Shown here: positions 1 to 5,173 of the stretch, piece by piece
Numbering within the stretch: the stretch's first letter is position 1
Layout of the letters: each line of letters begins with the position of its first letter
From: Pseudomonadota bacterium
GTDB taxonomy: Bacteria; Myxococcota_A; Polyangia; Haliangiales; Haliangiaceae
Direction: 5' to 3'
Length of the DNA stretch: 7,916 bases
Assembly (NCBI GenBank): GCA_023430775.1
Contig: JAEYYY010000465.1
Location: forward strand, 1-7,916
Notes under the pieces: generated by a model
What the model saw: the letters and a program-made list of their open reading frames with translations, nothing else
Told to the model about the DNA's origin: nothing
Database searches by the model: none
Made by a program: the position numbers and the translations under genes

Positions 1-88
1 GGTTGGTGACGATCGCGTACGCACCGGCGCCGGCAACCGCCGCACCGACGATCACGATCGCGGGTCCAAGCCAACCGAGGCGCGCCAT
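1..88 (-). CDS. N-terminus of a membrane-anchored protein (partial, runs off the left edge)
   Basis: Only the first 29 codons are in the window. They read from an ATG at 88-86 and start MARLGWLGPAIVIVGAAVAG, followed by more small residues. This is a short basic/aromatic start followed by about 18 hydrophobic residues, typical of an N-terminal signal anchor or uncleaved signal peptide. The start lies 24 bases downstream of the stop of the zinc-ribbon gene on the same strand, with an AGGG about 11 bases before the ATG as a weak ribosome binding site. The two are therefore probably co-transcribed. The function cannot be told from this fragment. Confidence 0.55.
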   Translation of the reverse strand, partial: MARLGWLGPAIVIVGAAVAGAGAYAIVTN

Positions 89-112
89 GGCGAGCGCACC
101 CTAGCGCAACCC

Positions 113-640
113 CTACTGCTCGGGAACGGGCTTTCCGCCGGCGCGGTTCGAATGATCGAACGGCTTGGGGCGCGACAATCCGCCGCCGGTGATCGCGCCT
201 TCCTTGCTGTGGGCGAGGACGCGGCGACCGGTGGCGAAGAAGCACGTGATCTTGCCGGGCTCGGCGAGCTCGACGACGCCCTGCCCGAAGTTGACGTGGT
301 CGACACGCTCGCCGACCTCGAACTTCTCGCTCGCGCGATACGGACGCGGCGGCTTCGACAGGTCAGCCTCGACGGCGGGCTTGTCGAACCGCGCGGACGG
401 GCCTTCCTTCGCCGCCTTGGCCGCCGACACTTCCTTCGGCTCCTTGGGCGGGCGAATCGCCGACGGCATCTTCGCTTCCTTCGTTGCGCCGTGCGGTGAC
501 TTGTACCGGTGATAGCCCTGGCACTGCTTGCACTGCACCTTCGCGATCCGGCCCTTCTCATCCTTGGCGACCACGACGTGCCAGACGTCGCCGCACTTCG
601 AGCACAGGGCTTCGACGTCGGCTCCAACTCCTACGGTCAT
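113..640 (-). CDS. Small zinc-ribbon protein with C-terminal Tudor-like/CarD-like domain
   Basis: This 175-residue protein starts at the ATG at 640-638 (MTVGVGADVEALCSKCG). A longer in-frame reading upstream would overlap the divergent gene at 706 and is arginine-rich shadow sequence. Residues 13-40 hold two CxxC pairs (C13, C16, C37, C40), which form a four-cysteine zinc ribbon. Residues 45-105 are a Lys/Pro/Ala-rich flexible linker. Residues about 106-147 (FEVGERVDHVNFGQGVVE) resemble the small beta-barrel found at the C-terminus of UvrD/PcrA helicases and in CarD/TRCF-type RNA polymerase-binding modules, with the usual VGxxVxHxxFGxGxV signature. The build suggests a nucleic-acid or transcription-machinery binding protein; this is inference. 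It is divergent from the TPR-SUFU gene, with 65 bases between them. Confidence 0.82.
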   Translation of the reverse strand: MTVGVGADVEALCSKCGDVWHVVVAKDEKGRIAKVQCKQCQGYHRYKSPHGATKEAKMPSAIRPPKEPKEVSAAKAAKEGPSARFDKPAVEADLSKPPRPYRASEKFEVGERVDHVNFGQGVVELAEPGKITCFFATGRRVLAHSKEGAITGGGLSRPKPFDHSNRAGGKPVPEQ

Positions 641-705
641 CGAAACCGCAGCATACCAGCTGGCGGCACCACCCGAGCTTGCCGCGCGTGTGATAAGCGC
701 AAGGC
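641..705. promoter_or_regulatory. Divergent intergenic region between the zinc-ribbon and TPR-SUFU genes
   Basis: These 65 bases separate two genes read in opposite directions, so at least one promoter for each should lie here or extend into the neighbour. I see no convincing -35/-10 pair. TGATAA at 691-696 resembles a -10 element but lies only 9 bases before the ATG and lacks a spaced -35. The plus-strand gene has only a weak AAGG (701-704 region) as ribosome binding site. Confidence 0.35.
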
Positions 706-1623
706 ATGAGCCGGCAGGCGGCGGACGAACTGGTCGGCGAAGCCAACGCGCTGCTGGAAGCCGAGGCATTTGCCGAAGCGCTGCCCAAGTTCGAGCGCGC
801 GGTTCAGATCTTCCCCGACCATCCGGTGGGGTGGAAAGGGCTGGGCCACTGCCTGCTTTGCCTGTCCCGGCCGCACGATGCGGCGCGCGCCTTCGACCGT
901 GCGATCGGCATTCGCCCCGATAGCGCCACCGCCCTGTGGGCGGGTGCGGTGGCTCACGCCGAGCTCGGAAACAAGCTGATGGCGCAGAACTATCTGCGCC
1001 GCACGCTCGCGCTCCAGCCGACGTGGCTCGAGATGGCACGGACGATCCCGATGTTCGCGCAGATCCTCCAGCCGTCGACCCGCGCCGCCGACGCGCTGCG
1101 CGAGGTGTTCGGTGCGTTCTCGACGCGCACCTACCGTCACGCCGACGACAGCGGCCGCTCGATCGAGATCGGGCGGATCATCAACTCGCCTCGCGTCAAC
1201 GCGTTCACCTACGTCACGATCGGCCTGTCGAACAAGACCTGGCCCGATCCGGCGCGCCCGCACGTCGAGCTGATGCTGGCGACGGTCGTCGACGGCGAGA
1301 TCTGCGGCCAGATCCTCGCGAACCTCGCGTTCCACCTCCAGACCACGAGCTTCTTCCCGCAGCCCGGTGTGCTCGTGCGCGACGTCATCGGCGCGCTGTC
1401 CGCGGGCGAGCTCTCGGGCCGGCTACCTCACGTGTTCATCGGCGTGCCGCGCGCGTGGAAGCTCAGGCTCCCGCTCGTCGAGAACCCGATGCCGATCACG
1501 CTCGCGCAGGTGATCCCGGTCAGCGAGCCCGAGTACATGATGTGGCGCGGGAATCCGACGGGCTTCGAGCTGTCGTTCGTCGAGCGCGGCATCGACACGT
1601 TCGATCTGCGTCGACCGGGCTGA
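706..1623 (+). CDS. TPR-repeat protein with C-terminal suppressor-of-fused (SUFU-like) domain
   Basis: The protein has 305 residues and no signal peptide, so it is likely cytoplasmic. Residues about 7-108 form three TPR-type helical pairs, with the spaced A/L/G/Y-type positions seen in ALPKFERAVQIFPDHPVGW and AARAFDRAIGIRPDSATALW. From about residue 150 to the end the sequence fits the bacterial SUFU domain: a beta-rich segment with FTYVTIGLSN, an ELM strand (H187-E188-L189-M190 region), the late ITLAQVIPVSEPEYMMW motif and the ending FDLRRPG. Bacterial SUFU proteins are often immunity proteins of polymorphic toxin systems or stand-alone proteins of unknown role. A fused TPR points to protein binding. 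No toxin gene is visible next to it, so an immunity role is only a possibility. The stop (1621-1623) lies next to the terminator of the convergent minus-strand gene. Confidence 0.8.
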   Translation: MSRQAADELVGEANALLEAEAFAEALPKFERAVQIFPDHPVGWKGLGHCLLCLSRPHDAARAFDRAIGIRPDSATALWAGAVAHAELGNKLMAQNYLRRTLALQPTWLEMARTIPMFAQILQPSTRAADALREVFGAFSTRTYRHADDSGRSIEIGRIINSPRVNAFTYVTIGLSNKTWPDPARPHVELMLATVVDGEICGQILANLAFHLQTTSFFPQPGVLVRDVIGALSAGELSGRLPHVFIGVPRAWKLRLPLVENPMPITLAQVIPVSEPEYMMWRGNPTGFELSFVERGIDTFDLRRPG

Positions 1624-1625
1624 AA

Positions 1626-1654
1626 CAAAAAGGGCCGGCTCGAGAGCCGACCCT
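1626..1654 (-). terminator. Intrinsic terminator of the Pro-rich lipoprotein gene
   Basis: Bases 1631-1654 form a GC-rich hairpin, with an AGGGCCGGCTC arm and a GAGCCGACCCT arm (one mismatch) around a very short loop. On the minus strand it is followed by a run of T (A run at 1627-1631 on the plus strand). This fits rho-independent termination of the minus-strand gene that ends at 1678. On the plus strand no T-run follows the hairpin, so termination of the SUFU gene by it is less certain. Confidence 0.7.
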
Positions 1655-1677
1655 GTCAGTGCATCACGCGAGGGCGA

Positions 1678-2697
1678 TCAGCGACCGCGGCGTGCGGGGC
1701 GCTTTTCGTCCTTCTTGTCGTCCTTCTTGTCGTCCTTGTTGTAGCCACGCGCCGGGGGCGGCTTCGGAGCCGGAGTGGCGGGCTTGTAGCCACTCGGTGC
1801 GGGCTGCGGGTTCGCCGGCGTGTACGGGCGACCCGTCGACGGCTGCGCCGGCGCGGGACGCGCGGGCTGCGTCGGCTGGTTGTAACCGGGACGCGCGGGC
1901 TGCGCCGGCGTCGGCTGATAGCCCGGACGCGCGGGCTGCGCGGGCGCCGGCTGGTAACCCGGACGTGCGGGCTGCGCGGGTGCCGGCTGGTAGCCCGACG
2001 GCTGCGCCGGCTTCGGTTCATAACCCGGACGTGACGGCGCCGGCTGGTAGCCCGACGGCTGCGCCGGCTTGGGGGCGTAACCCGGACGCGACGGCGCCGG
2101 TTGATACCCCGACGGCTGCGCCGGCTTGGGATCGTAACCGGGGCGCGACGGCGCGGGCTGATAGCCCGGACGCTCGGCCGGCTTCGGGTCATAGCCCGGA
2201 CGCGACGGCGCGGGGTCGTAGCCCGGACGCGCCGGCTTCGGATCGTACGACGCGGGACGCGACGGCGCGGGCTGGTACGGCTCCGACGGACGCGGCTGAT
2301 ACGCCGGACGGTTCGGGCGCGGACGCGGCGTGTAGTTCGCCGGGCGATAGCGACGGTACTCGCGCGGCCGCTCGATCGAGCGCACGTGCACCGGAACGTC
2401 CGCGTAGACGCTCCAGCCGCTGTTGTACGAGGTCGAGCGGTACCAGGTACCGTCATCACCGTAACGCCAGTAGTAGTTGTCCGAGTAGAAGATGGGCTCT
2501 TCGGAGTCGTAGACGACGCGAACGCCACCGTTGATCTCCACCAGATCGGGCTCTTCGACGTATGTCGAGTCCGTGGTCACCGTCGTCGTCACGACCGGCT
2601 GGGGCGACGTGGCGACGTAGCCACCGCTCGTGCCCGCGGTCGCGACGCAACCGGTGGCAACAAATCCGAACAGAACGGCTGCAATCCGAGCTTTCAT
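1678..2697 (-). CDS. Proline-rich repeat lipoprotein with YxW-type N-terminal domain
   Basis: This 339-residue protein starts MKARIAAVLFGFVATGC, a signal peptide with a lipobox-like ATGC ending at Cys17. GAGGAG at 2713-2708, ten bases before the ATG, is a good ribosome binding site and supports the start. Residues 45-110 form a Tyr/Trp-rich domain (VRVVYDSEEPIFYSDNYYWR, then GTWYRSTSYNSGWS), similar in style to the YxWxxG/WxxGxW repeat lipoproteins of proteobacteria. Residues about 118-315 are extremely Pro-rich, with 9-12-residue units centred on GY[DQ]P. The end is a charged tail, KDDKKDDKKDEKRPARRGR. It is likely a cell-envelope lipoprotein whose Pro-rich arm spans periplasm or binds peptidoglycan; that role is inferred. 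It lies downstream of the propeller lipoprotein on the same strand, but with a 180-base gap and its own likely promoter. Confidence 0.85.
   Translation of the reverse strand: MKARIAAVLFGFVATGCVATAGTSGGYVATSPQPVVTTTVTTDSTYVEEPDLVEINGGVRVVYDSEEPIFYSDNYYWRYGDDGTWYRSTSYNSGWSVYADVPVHVRSIERPREYRRYRPANYTPRPRPNRPAYQPRPSEPYQPAPSRPASYDPKPARPGYDPAPSRPGYDPKPAERPGYQPAPSRPGYDPKPAQPSGYQPAPSRPGYAPKPAQPSGYQPAPSRPGYEPKPAQPSGYQPAPAQPARPGYQPAPAQPARPGYQPTPAQPARPGYNQPTQPARPAPAQPSTGRPYTPANPQPAPSGYKPATPAPKPPPARGYNKDDKKDDKKDEKRPARRGR
1846..2256 (-). repeat. Tandem coding repeats (Pro/Gly/Tyr units) inside the lipoprotein gene
   Basis: About thirteen imperfect units of 9-12 codons encode RPGYDPAPS, RPGYDPKPAE, RPGYQPAPS, PSGYQPAPS, RPGYQPAPAQPA and similar. 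Two sub-patterns are visible. In residues about 160-235, units alternate between a KPA and an APS ending, so the higher-order period is about 19 residues (57 bases). In residues about 236-275 there are 12-residue GYQPAPAQPARP units. The array reads in frame throughout and is a length-variable protein repeat, not a noncoding satellite. Confidence 0.85.
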
Positions 2698-2740
2698 GTT
2701 TCCCCGACTCCTCAGTGGAAGGCTTCGTATGATGTCCGAT

Positions 2741-2752
2741 TTCGGGCCCGAA
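2741..2752. promoter_or_regulatory. Perfect 12-base palindrome upstream of the Pro-rich lipoprotein
   Basis: TTCGGGCCCGAA is a perfect inverted repeat 43 bases before the start codon of the minus-strand lipoprotein gene, about where a promoter would lie. It could be an operator for a dimeric regulator. On the minus strand CATACG just downstream (around 2724-2729) could serve as a poor -10. In a GC-rich genome a 12-base palindrome can arise by chance, so confidence is low. The rest of the 2698-2877 gap shows only the CGTACG pair listed separately. Confidence 0.3.
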
Positions 2753-2844
2753 TACCTCTCGATCGGCGTCGACGGACGTAGAAACCGATCACTTCTTTGG
2801 CCTCTGGGGCAAACTGACTCGGACGCCTGAAGCTCTATTCAATT

Positions 2845-2863
2845 CGTACGGGCAACTCGTACG
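2845..2863. other. CGTACG inverted pair after the propeller lipoprotein gene
   Basis: CGTACG at 2845-2850 is repeated at 2858-2863. Because the hexamer is self-complementary, the two copies can form a 6-bp hairpin with a 7-base loop, 15 bases past the stop of the minus-strand propeller gene. The sequence following on the minus strand is A/T-rich (AATTGAATAG) but has no T-run, so this is at best a weak terminator or a protein-binding site. Confidence 0.3.
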
Positions 2864-2877
2864 GCGTTCACACAACT

Positions 2878-4092
2878 TCACGGCACGTCGCGCGTCGCGA
2901 TGTTGATCGTCATCACACCGGAAACCGTGGCGTTTGTCGTCGGGAGCGTCGCGTTTGGGGGCACGTCGTCGTCGTCGTACCCGACATAGACCATCACGCG
3001 CCCACCATTGACGTCTGCGACATCGAAGCCGCGACGCATACCCAGCGCCTCGCCGGCCGCGGTGTCCGTCCACGTGACGTCGCGCGGGCTGGTGAAGCTG
3101 ATGCTCCACTGGACCGCGTCGTTCGAATCCGCGTGCCACACCCCGGCGGTGTTATCGAGCGCGACCGGCTGCACCGGATCCGCGGCGCGCTCCCTGTGCT
3201 GCCAGAGCTCGAACCGGCAGTGGGCCGCGTCGTAGATCGCCGACGGCGCGACGCCACCGGTGGTCTCGTTGGCCGACGCTTCGAGCAAGCTGCGCACCGG
3301 CGCCTGCGCGAGCGTCCATGCGATGCCATCGGTCGACGTCGCGTGGCCGACACCGCGATGCACGGTGGTCGCGCAGTCGGTGTCCTTGCAGCTGAAGCTC
3401 GAGAAGAACAGGTGATAGACGCCGTCCTGCAGCACGACCTCGGGATCGTCGACGACGGCGCCCATCGCGCCCTGATAGACCTGATCGGTGGTGAGCACGA
3501 GGCCGGCCTGACCGTGCGGTGATTCGGCCGCCGACACGCGCGTGAACGTGATGCCGTCGGCCGAGAACGCGGCGCCGATCTGCGCCTCCGGGAAGTCGTG
3601 GCCGGGATGCGGGAACGGTCGCGAGCTGCCCGAGTACATCAGCAGGTAGCGGCGATCGGCGGGCGCCGCCGGGTTGAACACGATCGATGGCGCCTCGGTG
3701 GTGGCGCGATCCCACGCGCCCGGATCGGTGCTCGGCTCGAGCACGGGTGCATCGTCGACGGTCCACGTCATGCGATCGGGGCTGGTCGCGCGCCGGATCA
3801 GCTGCGTGCCCGGCGTGCCGAACGCGGCGGAGTGCTCGGCGGTGTAATAGAGCTCGAAGCGATTGGCCGCGGCATCGAACCGCAGATCCGGATCGGAGAA
3901 CGCGACGTCGAGGTTGCCGTCGGTGAACGTCGCACCAGCGATGATCTCCGGGTTGCCGCTACGACGCGTGAACTGGCCCATCGCGGGCAACGGCTGACAC
4001 TCCGAGGTCGGGGTGTCGGCCGGGGCATCGCCCGCGGGGGTGTCGTTGCCACCACAGGCGGCGACCAAGAACAGACCGAGCGAGCGCCGCAT
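2878..4092 (-). CDS. Lipoprotein with a five-bladed beta-propeller (GH43/GH32-like fold)
   Basis: The 404-residue reading starts at the ATG at 4092-4090, chosen because it gives a clean signal peptide and lipobox (MRRSLGLFLVAAC, Cys13). A longer upstream reading would overlap the divergent selenoprotein gene. After the Cys comes a Gly/Asp/Pro-rich linker (residues 14-35). The rest shows propeller blade repeats: ATSPDRMTWT (102-111), AFSADGITFT (175-184), ATSTDGIAWT (251-260) and a degenerate ADSNDAVQWS (321-330). Each comes after a strand such as FELYYTAEH, YLLMYSGSS or VYHLFFSS. Acidic positions that could match the GH43-type active site are D67/D69 (SDPDLRFD), E133 (TEAPS) and D215/D216/E218 (DDPEVV). 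The protein may bind or hydrolyse a glycan at the cell surface; catalysis is not proven. It is divergent from the selenoprotein operon. Confidence 0.75.
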   Translation of the reverse strand: MRRSLGLFLVAACGGNDTPAGDAPADTPTSECQPLPAMGQFTRRSGNPEIIAGATFTDGNLDVAFSDPDLRFDAAANRFELYYTAEHSAAFGTPGTQLIRRATSPDRMTWTVDDAPVLEPSTDPGAWDRATTEAPSIVFNPAAPADRRYLLMYSGSSRPFPHPGHDFPEAQIGAAFSADGITFTRVSAAESPHGQAGLVLTTDQVYQGAMGAVVDDPEVVLQDGVYHLFFSSFSCKDTDCATTVHRGVGHATSTDGIAWTLAQAPVRSLLEASANETTGGVAPSAIYDAAHCRFELWQHRERAADPVQPVALDNTAGVWHADSNDAVQWSISFTSPRDVTWTDTAAGEALGMRRGFDVADVNGGRVMVYVGYDDDDVPPNATLPTTNATVSGVMTINIATRDVP

Positions 4093-4156
4093 TCCGACGC
4101 GATTCGTACACCAGGCCGTGCTTGCAGCTGCAGAGAAAAAGTGCAACATCCCCCAC
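4093..4156. promoter_or_regulatory. Divergent promoter region of the selenoprotein array and the propeller lipoprotein
   Basis: These 64 bases lie between two divergent start codons and should hold the promoter of the plus-strand array and that of the minus-strand gene. The region is richer in A than its surroundings (GAGAAAAAG at 4133-4141). I find no clear -35/-10 pair and no strong Shine-Dalgarno sequence before 4157. Confidence 0.35.
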
Positions 4157-5173
4157 ATGAAGCGCCTTGCCTTGATCGCGATGATGCTTCTCGCGGCGTG
4201 CGAGAAACCGGGCTCCAAGCTCGATGGCAAGGCGAGCGGGGCCGGCGGCGGCGAGGACGTCGACACCACCGAGCTCGAGATGACGCTGCGCGGGATGGAA
4301 GAGCGCATCAAGGCGCTCGAGGAGACCCACGGCAAGGGCGCGTTCGACGCGGCTGCCACCGGTGATGGCTCGATGGCGAGCCGGCTCGCGAAGATCGAGG
4401 CGAACCTGACGCGTCGCGAGGAGGCGCTCGGCTTCCTCGAGATGGCGTACGCGCAGCAGAAGCGCCAGCAGGAGATGCAGGAGGCGCAGGAGCCCGACGA
4501 GAACGCCGTGTTCGCGGTCGATATCTCGAAGGCGCTCGCCGCCGGTCAGGTCGATGGCCCGAGCTCCGCGCTGGTGACGATCGTCGAGGCCTGGGACTTC
4601 GCTTGACCCCACTGCCAGAGGGTCAGTTCGACCCTCGACGAGCTGGTCAAGGAGTACGACGGCAAGGTCCGGGTTGTTTACATGAACATGGTGGTCCACC
4701 CGGACACCGTGCAGATGGCGCACCAGTACGGCTGCGCGGCCGGCATGCAGAACAAGTTCATGGAGTACAAGCACGCCTTCTGGGAGAAGGGGTTCGGCGA
4801 GTACGCGGCGAGCGGCGGTAAGAATCGCGCCGCGCTCGGCGAGGACAACATCCTCAAGTTCGCCGGCGAGCTGGGTATGGACACCCAGAAGCTCAAGGCC
4901 GACGCGAACAGCAACGCCTGCAAGCAGCGCGTCGAGGAAGATCAGAACGAGCTGCGCAAGTTCCGCGTCAACGGCACGCCGGCGTTCTTCATCAACGGCA
5001 AGCACATCGGCGGCGGCATCCCCAAGCCCACGTTCAAGCAGATCATCGACGAGAAGCTCCAGATCGCCGAGAGCTCCGGCGTGTCGGGCGCCGAGTACTA
5101 CGAGAAGGAGATCATGGGGAAGGGCGTCCACCAGTTCCGCAGCAAGCGCGATGCTGCGAAGAAAGCGCCATGA
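4157..5173 (+). CDS. DsbA-like thioredoxin-fold selenolipoprotein, copy A-Sec (in-frame TGA at 4604-4606 read as selenocysteine)
   Basis: Read through the TGA, this is one 338-residue protein. The start at 4157 gives signal peptide and lipobox MKRLALIAMMLLAAC (Cys15), then a Gly-rich linker. Residues about 36-112 are a charged coiled-coil-like stalk (RREEALGFLEMAYAQQKRQQ). The thioredoxin domain runs from about 117 to 330: strand VTIVEAWDFA, then Sec150-Pro-His-Cys153, QRVSST, VRVVYMNMVVHPD, a helical insert with Cys193 and Cys255, and cis-Pro loop NGTPAFFINGK (Pro275). The TGA occupies exactly the codon that is TGC in copy A-Cys (also residue 150). The downstream frame is intact to the TGA stop at 5171-5173, and a SECIS-like hairpin follows the internal TGA. 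It is likely a membrane-tethered periplasmic thiol-disulfide or selenol oxidoreductase. The A/B genes overlap by ATGA. A nonsense pseudogene is the alternative, made unlikely by the second copy having the same feature. Confidence 0.9.
4604..4649 (+). promoter_or_regulatory. Candidate bacterial SECIS element of copy A-Sec
   Basis: A hairpin sits just after the in-frame TGA. The upper stem is GAGGGTC (4618-4624) with GACCCTC (4630-4636), seven perfect pairs around the loop AGTTC (4625-4629). The loop has G in its second place and starts 18 bases after the TGA. A lower stem can form from TGACC (4604-4608) with GGTCA (4645-4649). This layout fits what is known of bacterial SECIS elements: a stem-loop inside the coding region, a small loop with a G at its start, and a fixed short distance from the UGA for SelB binding. 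It overlaps codons for UPHCQRVSSTLDELV. Confidence 0.82.

Noticed and set aside
1846..2256. CRISPR array or noncoding satellite in the repetitive stretch
   Set aside because: The units are 27-57 bases without unique spacers, stay in frame and encode a regular Pro/Gly/Tyr protein repeat in a lipoprotein.
936..2534. Long plus-strand open frame of 532 codons across the SUFU and Pro-rich lipoprotein genes
   Set aside because: It is Arg/Ala/Pro-rich shadow sequence antisense to, or out of frame with, well-supported genes, and has no domain of its own.
4122..4150. TTGCAG with AACATC as the promoter of the selenoprotein array
   Set aside because: The -10 match is poor and lies only six bases before the ATG, leaving no room for a leader or ribosome binding site.
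4600..4660. Programmed frameshift at the TGA
   Set aside because: The downstream protein is in the same frame as the upstream part, so no shift is needed; simple readthrough or recoding of TGA explains it.
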